This document shows, in pieces, positions 47,462-58,449 of a stretch of 64,000 nucleotides of DNA. A program made the translations under genes and the position numbers. The notes beneath the pieces were generated by a model. The model was not told the DNA's origin. It saw only the letters and a program-made list of their open reading frames with translations, and did no database searches. The stretch's first letter is position 1, and every line of letters begins with the position of its first letter. Origin of the DNA: Erythroxylum novogranatense (lineage: Eukaryota > Streptophyta > Magnoliopsida > Malpighiales > Erythroxylaceae); assembly GCA_029891385.1 (NCBI GenBank), contig CM057224.1, positions 35,531,005 through 35,595,004 on the forward strand. Reading direction: 5' to 3'.

Positions 47462-50400
47462 TAAGACTTCTCCACTCCTTCCACGTATAACATATATATA
47501 TATATATATATTAATTAATTAATTACTTAATTAATTAATTAATTCTATATATATATAAATGCTGAAGTGGTCCAGTCACACTGGGGTCGGTCCTACCAGC
47601 CTACCGGGTCCCGGTATGGGAAAAATTCTCGGAAACATTTTTCAGCAATTTCGATGTCGCGACGAGAGGCCATGGGTATCATCTTCTACTATCACAGAAG
47701 TGGTGAATTCTCTATTGGCTACTCAATTACCTTCAAATACCTCAAGCTGTACCCAATCACCACCCTATGAGCGACCTCTCAGTAAGGCAACAAGGAATGG
47801 AGTCAAAGCACATAATCAAGATTCAAGATATCCTCGAGCACCTCAAGTCTAAGGATACTTGCACCATTCTTGCTATGATGAGATTATCACCGACATTAGA
47901 ATAGGACATTCATGTGATGATCTCATAGCAGTCATCCAATGTACTTACTACCTCTAGTAAGCATCCACATCTCAACCCTAAATATCTCATATTTACATTT
48001 CACGAGATCCATTGCTTGATCAAATCAAGGAGCTTGAGATGTACTAGTCTCTCCGGATTACCGATGTCCAGTCTCAGTAATCCTATGACTAAGGATAATT
48101 TAGATACTGACATAATTGCACATGATAGGAATCTCAGTAGTATGATCACATCACAATTTCCTTCATGCTATGTCATATATCATGGACTTCGTTAATTTGC
48201 TTATAGATCAATATCTATTCATAAATAATGAACAGCAAGTTAATGAAATATGTCTTTCTTTATTTATTCATAAAGTATGTACACAACTTTGTACAAAATG
48301 CACTAAAGGCGATTGCCTTCAGGGCACTACTCTAACACCGTCCAATTAATAGCTTCGGGCTAGAAGGTTTTTGGCATTTTTTGTCTTGAAAACATACTCC
48401 GAACCATATTCATAATCGTCAGATTCTTTCGTTCTGCTACACCATTTTGTTGAGGGGTGTAGGGAGCCGTCAGCTGCCTTCGAATACCATTCTCAGTACA
48501 AAAATTAGTGAATTCCAGTGATGTGAACTCACCCCCACGATCTATTCGAAGACCCTTTACAGATAAAGTAGTCTCTTTCTCAACTTGATTCTTATACTTT
48601 TTGAAGACAATAAGAGCTTCTGACTTTTGAACTAAGAAATAGACCCATATTTAAGGACTAAAGTCATCAATAAAGCTAATCAGGTACCTTTTGTTGCTTT
48701 TGGATATAAGGCTGATTGGTCCACAAATATCAGCATGCACCAATTCAAGAACCTGAGACTCTCATTGTGGCTGCATGGGAAAGGGATTTCTCTATTGATT
48801 TCCCACAAGACAATTTGTACATACTTTTGATGAAGTATCAAGATAAGGCTGTCCTCGTACCGTTCTTTTTAGTTGAAGCGTGTTCAGGCCATTAAAGCTT
48901 AGATGACTGTATTTGCAGTGCCAAAGTTGAGCTGGATCTTCGATGAAAGTGTTGAGACAAGTTTCCTGCTTCAATTGTGTAGTTGCAGATAGCTTGAACA
49001 TCTGATTAGAAGATATTGCAATCTCCAGAACTGACCCTCTTTCAGGATGATAAATTTTGCATGCTCCTCGTTGCATGAGAATTTAAATCCCCTTTTCAGC
49101 CAGCTGACCAATGCTTAATAGGTTGTTTCTTAATTCGGGAATATAAAATACACTGGTGAGGATAAATGCAGTACCATTTACTAGCAATCGAACTCTGCCT
49201 TTCCCCATCAAATTAATGCTTGAATTGTCTCCCAAAGTCGCCTTTTTCCTGAAGCTTTCATCTAGATCAATAAAAACTCTTGCTTGCCACACATTGCTGC
49301 ATTCAGAGCCTAGAAACCACAATTCTTCTTGTTGACTTGTTTATCCTCCACATATGCCATCAACAACACTTCCTCTTCACCTTCAACATAATTTGCTGAA
49401 TTTGATTCTTTCATTGGACATTCTGATAGACCTAAGGTAACTCAATTCTATGTTAGGAGGACCTAAGGTAACACTTCCTCTTCCCTTTGCTTATTCCTCC
49501 TAACATTAATGATTGGTTGTCAGTAGTAACTAACTACCCAAAAATAGCATAATACTATATTCTGCACCCCCTTACTCCTCTGCCCTTTGCTTATTCCTCC
49601 TAACATAGAATTGAGTTACCTTAGGTCTATCACATTCATATTGAAAGTGTCCAAGTTTATGGCAGCGATAACATTCAATAGTAGATCTGTCAAAATTGCA
49701 CCTACCTCCACCTCTTCCTCGTCCTTGCATTCCGCCACGACCTCATCCTCTATCTCTTGAGGATTCACCAAGAGTAACCTTCAAAGCTTGCTCTTCTATT
49801 ACATGAGGTTGCATTTGTTGCTCATGTACTAAAAGGCTGCTTTGTAGTTCGTCAATCGTAAGAGCATCAAGATCTTTTGACTCCTCGATAGAGCACACCA
49901 CATAATTGAACCTGGGCGTTGTCGATCTCGGTATTTTCGCAATAACTACAGCATCATCTACCTTTGCCTTGTTGACTCATAGCTTGTTGACGATGGTGAT
50001 AGTGCGTGCAAAGTACTCGTTGACAGACTCTCCCTCCTTCATGCTTAGCATCTCAAACTCCTTCTGAAGCGCTTGTCGTTGTGCTCGTTGCAGTCATGCT
50101 TTCGCCTTGTATTTTTGCTTCAAGTAGTCCCAAATGTTTTTTGTGGTATCTTTGTTCAAGATAGTCTCCAAAATGGATCAATCAAGGGCTGGAAGAGGTA
50201 ATTCTTCGCCTTCATATCTTTCAATCTTGCATCGTTAATGACTCTCTTTTGTGCTTCACTAAGTTGCACTCCTGCTGCTGCTGCAGGTATGCCATCTTCT
50301 ATGAGGCTCCAATATTCTTTTGATTGCAGGAAATTCTCCATGAGAATACACCAATTATGATAATGCCCATCGAACTTTGGGATTGCAGGCTGGATAAATC

Positions 50401-53035
50401 CACTCTCAGTCGTTATATTCTCCTCACTAGTCTCTGTGAAATCAGGCCCTTATTATGGGGCTTTGATACCCCTTGTAGCTTTTCAGAATGTTGAAAGAGT
50501 GAAAAAGCTAATTTATTGAACTATTGATGTGACCATATATAGCCTTACAGAAAAATTGAGAAAACTAGTCCATGTTTAACAAACCTAATAATGTGGGGAT
50601 TAACTAGGAAACAAATATCTAATTCCTAGGAAAGAGCGATTATTCGAATCACCAGCTGACAGACCTAAAGACTGATTCAAACCTTAACAAACTTCAACAG
50701 GAATTTCGGTCTTTAGAAGGCTACAGATAATATTAATCGGAACATCTGCTCCTATATTGCATATCTGGTTGCTTATGTTGTCACTTTTTTTTTATCTTAC
50801 TCCTTTGATTGTCTCTGCAGGTAAAAACAGTGAAAGTGAGTAATGTTTCCCTCAAAGCAAGTCAGAGGGACCTGAAGGAGTTCTTTTCTTTTTCTGGTGA
50901 TATAGTATATGTTGAGATGCAAAGGTAATGGGCCGTTGAGTTCTTCAGTATATCATACTTCCTTTTGTCGTTCTCATCCCAAGCCACTTTATTGCTTATG
51001 CAGGGATGGTGAGCAATCTCAAATTGCATATGTTACCTTCAAAGATTCTCAAGGAGCAGATACTGCTGTTCTTCTTTCAGTAAGTAATTTCTCTCAGCAT
51101 TGTGTTCAGCTATATCTTCTGCTATTCTTTCCTTTCATGTTTATTTGGGCCGGCATCGGGAGCTCATGGCCGACCTCGTGCTTTCACTGGAAAGGAAATA
51201 GCTATGGTATCATTTTATCTCTGTTGTGTGAGTTTTCTCATATACTTACTTCAAAACCCATTGTAATTTGTGTATTTGTGCTTAAAGAATTGTAATCGAA
51301 ACCCTTGCATCATCTTAAAAAGGTTTGTTAGTAGTGAGATGTGTTTGGCATGATAAAGAAATTCTTTGCCTTTGGCTGAGTTGCTTCTGGTGATCCAGAA
51401 GTTGTTCACGTTGAACATATTGAATAAATAAGCTTTTCATATTTCAAGGGAGAGATAGGACAGTGGGAGGAGGGGGGATATCTTTTTCTTTTGATGTTAC
51501 ATAAATAAACTATAGTTGTCTATTCAGATCTTTTATCCTCAATTTACATTCCCACCATGAACTAAATGCAGTCTACACTTACCCTACCTATTTTGAGTCT
51601 AATGTTATCCTCTCTCTCTTAGAAGAAGGATTAGTATTCTCTGACAGGCTTTGAGTAAATTGATTCCAAAAGGATTAGATAACCACTGAATAGTTCATCA
51701 TAGTTCTGCAATGATTAGTTGTTCATCATTTCGGTAATTACTATACTTTTTTGTGTACTAGGGCTGGTTATACTTGAAGACTAGATATGTTTATCAACAT
51801 TACCATATTGTGAAATGGGGTATTACTTGTAATCAAACAACAAAGATAATTATTCTCTCAAATTAATTATTTTCCACATGTTGTGATCTTCGTAGATTTT
51901 ACTTAAGGTTTGACTCTTTATTATACCAATGTGCTTCTGAGATGTCTGTGTTCTTGGGTAACACTTATTGTTTTAGTTGATGATATTAATCAACCAATGT
52001 AAACGAGACCTATGGTGCTGTCAATGTTTGTACAGTGAGGGAAATTGTATCTACTTTATGTTGGATATGTATATGCTCTTTTCTTTTTCCTTTTTTTTTT
52101 CTGCTGACTTATTATTCCTTCCCGATAACTATAAGTATGTGAAATTGTAAAATGGAAAGGAATAACCATTGATAGCGATCTTCAGTAACATTTTGGAGGC
52201 CCTAATTGGTGATTAATTAATTCCCTGTAATACAGTATTTGAAATTTTAATTGTGCATCTATGTGATTAAAGCCTTAACTCATATTTATATTTCATGTCA
52301 GGGAGCAACAATCGTAGACCAGACTGTTACCGTGACTCTGGATCAAGATTACCACCTTCCACCTGAAGCTTTAACACCACCTGTAAGAACGTTGTAAGAA
52401 CTTCGGTTGTTTTCTACATTGGGGCTTCACTGATTTCGTTGTTGCTAAAGTCTCAGCAGGAAACTCTTGATAAGAACCCTAGTGGAAGGGAATCTGCTCT
52501 GAGGAAGGCAGAGGATGTGGTCAGTAGTATGCTTGCGAAGGGCTTCATCTTAGGCAAAGATGCGGTCAATAAAGCCAAGGGCTTTGATGAGAAGCATCAG
52601 TTAAGGTCAACTGCCTCCGCTAAAGTAGCATCTCTCGGCAAAAAAATCGGGTTCACTGAGAAGGTAAGTGCTGGTACTGCCGCAGTGAGTGACAAAGTTC
52701 GGGAAGTGGATCAGAAATTTCAGGTTTCAGAGAAAACGAAATCAGCGTTTGCAGCTGCCGAGCAAAAAGTCAGTAATGCAGGATCTGCCATCATGAAGAA
52801 CCGATATGTTTTTACTAGTGCTGCTTGGGTAACAGATGCTTTCAATAAAGTTGCAAAGGCTGCCGGGGAAGTAGGCCAGAAGGCAAAAGAAAAGGTGGGA
52901 GTTGCCGAAGAGGAACAAAAGAGAAAAATGGTAGACGATTTTGCACAGGTTCACCTCTCAGAGTCACCAAACGCATCTGCTGCAAGTGAGCAGCAACCTT
53001 CCAAGCCTCCACCTGCTCAAGGTTTGATCCTTTGA
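37983..53035 (+). CDS. BPA1: BPA1-like (binding partner of ACD11) RRM protein
   Basis: Exons 37983-37988 (ATGTCG), 50821-50924, 51004-51079, 52302-52382 and 52457-53035 (846 bp, 281 residues). The two-codon first exon joined to GTAAAAACAGTG gives MSVKTVKVSNVSL, the conserved start of plant BPA1/BPL proteins, and both splice sites fit. An RRM domain fills residues ~1-80 (FFSFSGDIVYVEM, AYVTFKDSQGADTAVLL, GATIVDQTVTV). An Ala/Lys-rich helical region follows (AEDVVSSMLAKGFILGKDAVNKAK, DEKHQL, IGFTEKVSAGTAAVSDKVREVD), then a Pro-rich tail ending LIL. The family binds the lipid-transfer protein ACD11 and modulates cell death and defence. Intron 1 is ~12.8 kb because of nested copia elements; whether it still splices is unknown. 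An alternative acceptor (CAG/CAG) exists at 52,456. Confidence 0.8.
38477..38700 (-). repeat. 3' LTR of the outer copia element
   Basis: 224 bp; direct repeat of 50,474-50,699 and inverted repeat of 34,824-35,049. The terminal TG is mutated to TT. Flanked outside by GGAAT. Confidence 0.88.
38755..39905 (-). pseudogene. Outer copia RNase H and reverse transcriptase remnant
   Basis: RNase H block 39,003-38,755 (IFCDSSSAIELSKNPVLHG, IMTKPLKLD) and RT words upstream on the minus strand (VYKLKKVLYEQKQAP, YEHILFVKAKDG, NEEVFIEQP) in interrupted frames. RT stops at ~39,905, where unrelated sequence begins. Confidence 0.8.
39906..40351. other. Unassigned junction DNA between the outer and nested copia elements
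   Basis: Starts with three imperfect copies of CATTAGGTTCCCGGTTATG (about 39,902-40,003). It has no match elsewhere in the window that I could find and no recognisable coding words. It may be the missing distal part of a divergent left LTR. Confidence 0.35.
40352..41016 (-). repeat. 3' LTR (partial) of the nested copia element
   Basis: Direct repeat of 47,668-48,337, starting GAGGCCATGGGTATC and ending CTCTAACA (complement TGTTAGAG). A purine-rich tract GGTCAGTGGGAGATT (minus strand) follows at 41,017-41,030 as polypurine tract. The distal half present in the right LTR is missing here. Confidence 0.78.
41017..44940 (-). pseudogene. Nested copia gag-pol remnant
   Basis: Minus-strand order is standard copia. 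Gag is at 44,936-44,523 (NKLTGPNFLDWQRNLRIVL). Protease/pre-integrase is at ~44,100-43,402 (WVLDTGFGSHICNDMQDL, then LWHCHLGHINERRI, ESCLLGKMTKLPF). Integrase core and GAG-linked region is at 43,235-42,724 (PYEMWTNKRPYL, GCPAYVKR). RT is at 42,630-41,449 (WVFKKKTDMDGN, RLVAKGFRQR, then LVLYVDDILLLEND with the YVDD core intact). RNase H is at 41,270-41,079 (CDNNGAIQAAKEPRSHQRSKH). Stops and frameshifts separate the blocks, so it is inactive, but less decayed than the outer element. Confidence 0.88.
45094..45273. repeat. Two tandem 90-bp units
   Basis: Each unit starts GATATCCGACATTACTAAAA and contains TTGGGTTTACCCAACAAGCC and TAGGTATCGGTCATACCA. The two differ at several bases. Related GGGTTTACCCAAC words continue at ~45,490. 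Confidence 0.8.
45714..45867. repeat. Seven copies of the palindrome AAGTCGACTT
   Basis: AAGTCGACTT (last copy TAGTCGACTT) at 45,714, 45,736, 45,756, 45,784, 45,806, 45,837 and 45,857, with irregular 20-31-bp spacing and GTG/CAC-rich spacers. Each copy is a perfect 10-bp palindrome around GTCGAC. Confidence 0.87.
46949..46961 (-). other. Primer-binding site of the nested copia (initiator tRNA-Met type)
   Basis: On the minus strand TGGTATCAGAGCC directly follows the LTR end (..TTTTCCTACA G). This is the standard plant copia primer-binding site complementary to initiator-methionine tRNA and fixes the LTR border. Confidence 0.87.
46963..48337 (-). repeat. 5' LTR of the nested copia element
   Basis: 1,375 bp from TGTAGGAAAATCC (beside the primer-binding site) to CTCTAACA. 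Contains a (TA)n run at 47,413-47,457, further TA and TTAA runs to ~47,560, and a block shared with the other LTR from 47,668 on. Confidence 0.75.
47413..47560. repeat. (TA)n and (TTAA)n simple repeats
   Basis: About 45 bp of alternating TA at 47,413, a second TA run at ~47,490-47,510, and TTAATTAATT up to ~47,545, all inside the 5' LTR. Confidence 0.88.
48338..50473 (-). pseudogene. Outer copia gag, protease and integrase remnant
   Basis: Minus strand, 5' to 3': gag start at 50,341, zinc knuckle at ~49,680-49,640, protease-like block 49,322-49,083 (RVFIDLDESFRKKATLGDN, NNLLSIGQL), pre-integrase HHCC region 49,076-48,792 (LWHCKYSHLSFNGL, KVCTNCLVGNQ) and integrase words to 48,360 (RSMFSRQKMPKTF). 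A TIR element interrupts the knuckle. Stops occur in most blocks. Confidence 0.83.
49424..49632. mobile_element. 209-bp inverted-repeat element inserted in copia gag
   Basis: Ends are perfect 37-bp inverted repeats starting TGATAGACCTAAGG and ending CCTTAGGTCTATCA. CATTC flanks both sides (49,419-49,423 and 49,633-49,637). Removing it rejoins the gag zinc-knuckle region. Inside is an additional direct repeat of CCCTTTGCTTATTCCTCC. TG..CA ends with a 5-bp duplication are unlike common MITE families and recall LTR-type integration. Confidence 0.85.
50474..50699 (-). repeat. 5' LTR of the outer copia element
   Basis: 226 bp, direct repeat of 38,477-38,700. Followed by GGAAT target duplication and by BPA1 intron sequence. 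Confidence 0.88.
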
Positions 53036-54647
53036 TTAGCTGCTGTATATTTCCTTTTCCCGTTTGAACCTTTGCATTTCTCTTGATTTGCTTGCTGTAA
53101 GTCTACCATAATGGACCAACGAGATTGCCCCGCATATTTGGGGGTTATCTTTCATGTAACACATACTTTTCCAAAAAAAACTTCCTAGGCTTTAATACAC
53201 CATACATTGACTTCAATACCTATTTTGAGTTTTGTTTTTGTGGGTTTTTTTTTATAAAAAACCATATGGTATCGGACGCCAAATGTTTTTTTTACACTCA
53301 GGTTAATAGATCCGAACCTGATTGAGATTTCGTCGGTTAAGGCCAAAACTTCAAAAAGATAAATTATCGGCTTCACCATCAGACAAGAAATATTTGGACA
53401 AGATCGACACATAAGACTAAGAACCGATTAATAATACATTCTTATCCTTATCCTATTCGACGACATTACATGCTCTTGTCAATTATTAAAAATAATGATA
53501 CGAAATACAGTCTCAACTAACCATCCACATGTCATCGACTCGGTATCATGTGGAAGTAGTTTCAGTACTCAGTTACTCACAAGGCCATGCTCGTGAGAAA
53601 TGGTCCCACCGGTCGGGGTTATCAAATTCATCAATGTTTGGCTTTTTTTATGGTTCTCTAAACATTTTTACAAAAATAATAGGAGTATAGGACTTGCGGT
53701 ATGTGCAATTGGACGTGGAAATTTGAAAATGCCTGTAAGTGTCAGTCGTGCGGGGATTGCAACTTTGTATTTTATGGAGGATCTCGCAGCTATCTAACCG
53801 AATTTGGTGTACTATGCTTATCGAATGCACAAGGGTTGGATAATTCATGATCAAAGGGAATCAAACATAATTATTCTCTGCAAAATCCTAACAGAATACA
53901 AAAGATACGATGCAATCAGTTATAATAATAGTTGTGATCTAATCAAATCAACAAGTATCTGCTAATCTAAACATATTGGGATCAAATCCTTTAGTCAATG
54001 CTTTGAATGCTGTATTGTTTTGGTGCCCTATGAATATGATATAGGGAAGTAGTCTGGATTGATCGATCAGAGTTTGAACCGATTTAACAAATCAGTCAAA
54101 TTTAACAAAATGTGTTTTTAATCCGACCATCCCAACAATGAATTTATGATAAACTCTGAAATCATGACGTTCTCAACATTTTTTTTGAAAAACCAATATA
54201 TGTCATTAACACCAACACACAACGATACTGTACTGGTTCGCTTATCGAAGTCTTGCTTGCAACTAAATGAATAAAGGAGCAGAGACAGAGTCATAGGGTA
54301 GTGCAAACTAAGTGCCTGCCTACTGTACAATCAAACTACATTTACTCTCCAGCTGGCTTTCTTTATATCCTGACGGTCCACTACATCCAGCTAGATTCCA
54401 ATCACCAATTGGCACACGTTAAGCATAACCCAAAGTAGGAAATTATTGTGTACTGTTTGTGGGGCGCAAGATGATCTTATTTAGTGTTTAGTGTACTAAC
54501 ATGCGCCCTACTTCCAAACAAAAACCAATTCACGTGCAAACGAAAATTCAGTGATGTACACGTGCAGGCAAAATAGGCTAGCATGTAGCCCACGTGCCGT
54601 CGTCGTACAAAGAAGGAGCCAAGAATCGGAGAAGCCGAAAATGAGGC
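53036..54647. other. Intergenic stretch between BPA1 and the small membrane-protein gene
   Basis: 1.6 kb with no recognised gene. Short open frames near 53,600-53,850 show no family words. AT-rich with BPA1 3' flank at the left and the shared 3' side of the minus-strand gene at the right. Confidence 0.5.
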
Positions 54648-55247
54648 TTAGAAACCGGCGACTTTGCGATGAGGGCGTAATCTGAGGGAGGCGCGTTTGT
54701 CGGCAGCTTCCTGTAAGTTCCTGAAGCTTCGAATCGCCAAAACATTGCCTCTCCGGAGCTCACTCAATCGCTTCACTTCGCTTGTACTCGTATCTATTAA
54801 CAAGTAAAAGGAAACTGTTAAACCAATCGAAATGAAAAAAAGATTCAGAACCAGAGCAGGAAAAAAAAAAGTTCAACCGCATTATACCTATAAGCTTCGA
54901 GGATAGCTTGAATCCGTTGAACTGAGCTAAATCTGCAATAAAAAGCGTAATAACATTAAGCTTCTCTGCACGTGTCTCAACATACGGTAGCGGTGAGAAA
55001 CCGTGGACTAGGATTTACCAGATTGAGGAGGAGTGTGGGAGGCGAGATAGAGAACGAGGAAGCAGAAGAAAATGAGAAACGGAATAAGGTGGATGAGCTT
55101 CTCTGGCTTCGCAGACGAAGGCGGTAGTGGTAACGGCGGCGACGGTAATGAAGACGGCGTCAAGGAGCGCCGAGGCTTGGCGGTTTTGTCGTCGTCAGTG
55201 ACGTCATGAAACTTGGGGACCGGTGAGCCCAGAGACTGTCTCTGCAT
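54648..55247 (-). CDS. Small single-pass membrane protein, plant-specific, unknown function
   Basis: Three exons: 55247-55019, 54932-54888 and 54793-54648 (420 bp, 139 residues) with GT..AG borders and matching phases. The N-terminal ~50 residues are Ser/Pro-rich and basic (MQRQSLGSPVPKFHD). A membrane helix follows (LIHLIPFLIFFCFLVLYLAS, about 50-70), then HTPPQSGDLAQFNGFK and a short tail with VLAIRSFRNLQEA and Arg-rich end. The DLAQFNGF and VLAIRS..NLQE words occur in uncharacterised plant membrane proteins that I recognise only as a family of unknown function. No signal peptide; orientation probably N-in. Leader at 55,248-55,300. Confidence 0.65.
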
Positions 55248-56293
55248 ATTGTTCTAGCGAGAGGAAGAGGTGTGAAACTGAAGGTGACGGTAGGAGTTGG
55301 CGTTGGTTTTAAAAGGAAGGGTGGTTTTGTTTAAACTTTAAATTACGTCAACAATAATCTTTCAGTTGCTTGTGATAATTATTGAATTATTTTTAATATT
55401 ATTATATTTAACAAGTAAACTAACCTAAATTACGAACAGCACACGCAACTAAAAAGTGGGGCGCGTTTAGGTGCGGCCGTTCCTATCTTATGTGAGTTTC
55501 TAAGTGGTTCATTTTTTAAAGATTACAATGCTATACTCGAGATTATATACAACATTTGAGGGTAACACTTTAAAAAGCGTGAATTTATTTTATTTTCTAT
55601 TTAAAACTTTTAATTAAAATTTTAATTTATTTAAATATTAATTAAATTTTAAGATTTCAAAGGTTTAGATATTTAATTAAAATTTAAAATTAGAAACTAA
55701 GAAACAAATAAAAGATTGATTATTTGATTACTCCTAATATTTATAAGTAATTTAGACTAATTGCTTAATTGGACCATAAGGTAATGAAATTAGTAATGTT
55801 TAAAAATCATATCTGAAGTTAAACCGACAAGAGACTTAAGATTTAAAAAGTTCAACTGTTATTATAGTCATAAAATTAATTAAAATTGAATAAAATTAAA
55901 GAATTGAAAATTTATTAAATTAATTATAAAATTATTATATAAAATTTATTTGTTTATTTGGATTTATAAAAATTTATTAATTTTAAAATCGACTAATTAA
56001 TTAATAATATGATAAAGTTTTTACAATTAAAATGAAAAATTAAAAATTTAACCAAAATGTTATTGTCGAATTGATCAAATGATTGGATTAATACTATTAA
56101 AACTCGCACGTTATTTTGATATAATAAAGAATCTATAGTTCTTACATGATTGACATTAAATTCATAATTTAACTTACCTTCGTGAAAACGTTATTTGACT
56201 ATACGCCAAAAGAATGTTAAATTGACCAATACGTTTAAATAACAAATTGAATGCGACAGACAGAGCTGCCATCGGATTGGGCAATCAATTTTT
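55248..56293. other. AT-rich intergenic region left of the gypsy element
   Basis: Promoter of the membrane-protein gene at the left, then ~0.9 kb of TTAA-rich DNA. No gene or repeat recognised. Confidence 0.45.
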
Positions 56294-56298
56294 ATATT

Positions 56299-56957
56299 TG
56301 GTTGGGTCGGCTATATTAGGTCCGAGCCTAATCTCACAGGCCGATCGGTTGGCCTCACATTCACCAATTAATTGGCCCACCCACATATCCATACCAACAA
56401 GTGAAGAATATCTCCCATGCAGACACGTAAAGACTAAACCTAAATTAAAACCATATAAAAGGTATTATTCTCATAATGGTATGCACAATCATAAACCTAA
56501 CTTTCTCATGTTTATCAACCTCACCTTCACCGAAAACCGACTTGGCGTCGGAGGGGCTAATCGACACAATCTCCGCAAGCCTTCTTTGTTTTGCGTATCT
56601 TCATCTGAATTCACCATGAAGGCAATACCAATCATATGGAAGACAACAAGCGCGTTCCATCCTGCGCCAATCGGCATAATAACTAATCGACGCCCACCAC
56701 GGGCCGACTTCAGAGCACCACGCCCGTAAACACACAAATCGGTAAGCGGCGGCGATGAATCTGACATAACTGCATTGCGGCTCTGGCGATCAGCGTATAG
56801 CTCACGACTTCCTGCGACTCTGCTTACCGCACACATATCTCCCGCGGAATCCTCTAATCCAAACGATCAATTGCATCCTCAAACCTTAACAAGAAGAGCG
56901 AGCGTGGCGCTTGAGGATAACGTTGCATTCAATCTTGCCCAATCTCCAAAGACCGGT
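56299..56957 (+). repeat. 5' LTR of the gypsy element
   Basis: Starts TGGTTGGGTCGGC. Shares long blocks with 63,206-63,599 (ATCTCCCATGCAGA, ACCATATAAAAGGTATTATT with a TATA-like TATAAAA at ~56,453, CCGACTTGGCGTCGGAGG). The right end is approximate. Confidence 0.75.
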
Positions 56958-57187
56958 TAGCGCAGATCCTCCTCCATCCACGACACCACCCCGAATCGGA
57001 AGCAGATAGAGGAGGCGGTGAATCGGTGATTCGCCAGATCCTGCGCCTCAACCAAGACAATACAATAGCCGTCTGCTATGACGGTATTACCGACAAATCG
57101 CCTTAATAACCGATCATCGCCCATCCGAAGCTCTAGAAAAAATCGCAGATGATCGGATTAACGCGACTATGAGCTTTCGTCCGGATC

Positions 57188-58449
57188 GTGATATGGCGCG
57201 ATCTGACTCCTTCACCCCAAAAATCTTGGGCACCTCCGAAGACCGGAACAAAATACCGACCCGAGAAATACATTTGGGAAGACCAGACCCTGGATTATCT
57301 ACAGCACTTCCAGTCCATGATGAATCTACATTGTGTTCCAGACGTTATCCAATGTAAGGCTTTCTGCACGGCCTTCCAAGAGGGAGCTCGACGATGGTTC
57401 AACAGGTTGCCCTGGTCAGATCACATGCTCAAGATTTCGGTTGTTATTCTGAACCATTAAGCCACAAGTGGCGGCCGAAAAGACACATACGGAGGTGATG
57501 CAACTTACCCAAGGAAGAAATGAAAGCTTGCGGGAATTCATCACTCGATTCAATAACGAAGCGGTCGAGGTCCCCGACCTTACTTGCTCGTCCATGTTAT
57601 TGGCCGCGCTTATGAATAATACGAGGGATGAGGAGTTCAAGAAGTCGTTAGCCCTCGACCAACCTCGATCTGTTCAGGAAATAAGAAGCAGGACAGATAA
57701 GTACATTCAGCTCGAAGAAGTATTAAAGAATAAGAAACGTCGGGAAGATGATCGCGGGCCGAGTGGTAGAGGCGATGAGTCTCACAAGAGACAAGGGATC
57801 GATCGACCGGAGGAAACCTACCGGTCGGCGGTGGCATCATCAAGACTTCATACCGCTTAACAAACGATATGCTAAGCTTCAAGGTATGTGAAAGCGGATG
57901 GGAATCCATCCGAGAGCCGATAAAATGAAGACCCTTTACAAGGAGAGGAACCCAAATCTATATTGCCGTTTCCACAGAGACATCGGCCACAACACTGAGG
58001 ATTGCTGGTCACTGAAAAAAGAAATCGAATCCCTTATCCAAAGGGGAAAGCTCGGTCGGTTTATAAAGTACGGACGGAATGCCGATCGAGAAAATGACAA
58101 TAGGGACGGTCGACCGAACAGTGAGCTACAGTCTTGGAGACGAAATGATGGAAATGACGGAATGAGGAACAAAGCGAACACGGACAATCGACGAGAAGAG
58201 AGAGGACGATCAAGGGAAAGAGACGGCAGGAATGCTGGACAGCAAGACGACCGACCGACCGGGGTCATTAACATGATATTTGGTGGAAACGCAGCGGGGG
58301 GATCCACTGCCAAAGGGAGAAAAAGATATGCCAAACAGGTCGGCAAAGACTCGTCCACCAAAAAACCTAAGGAGAACGACGGGATGATCTCATTCGATGA
58401 GTCAGACCTCGATGGAGTAAGTTGCCCTCACGATGACGCCTCGTGGTAA
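57188..58449 (+). pseudogene. Gypsy gag remnant
   Basis: Three consecutive frames in the right order: the gag core (LDYLQHFQSMMNLH, FQEGARRWFNRLPW) to 57,460, then from 57,468 (TQGRNESLREFITRFNNEAV, LMNNTRDEEFKKSLALD), then from 57,898 a zinc-knuckle-like CRFHRDIGHNTEDC (C-x2-H-x4-H-x4-C) with KKEIESLIQRG, an Arg/Asp-rich linker and VINMIFGG. These are Tat/Athila-type gag features. Two frameshifts separate the pieces. Confidence 0.85.

Larger units (their letters stand above)
38477..50699 (-). mobile_element. Ty1/copia element (outer) in BPA1 intron 1, carrying a nested copia
   Basis: Flanked by LTRs at 38,477-38,700 and 50,474-50,699 and by a 5-bp target duplication GGAAT (38,472-38,476; 50,700-50,704). 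The primer-binding site near 50,456-50,472 (complement GGGGTATCAAAGCCCC) resembles initiator-Met tRNA. Polypurine tract next to the left LTR. Minus-strand coding order: gag start (MENFLQSKEYWSL, 50,341-50,156), CCHC knuckle words around 49,640-49,680 (CYRCHKLGHFQYEC), protease/pre-integrase 49,322-48,790 and integrase near 48,360-48,500. Reverse transcriptase and RNase H lie at 39,860-38,755. All are interrupted by stops. The element is split by a second copia at about 39,905-48,337, with part of integrase/RT missing. Confidence 0.87.

Noticed and set aside
53600..53797. Short frame between BPA1 and the membrane-protein gene
   Set aside because: No homology words, no splice context; consistent with random open frame.
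56247..56836. Open frames within the gypsy LTR
   Set aside because: The frames cross the LTR boundary and are not conserved in the second LTR.
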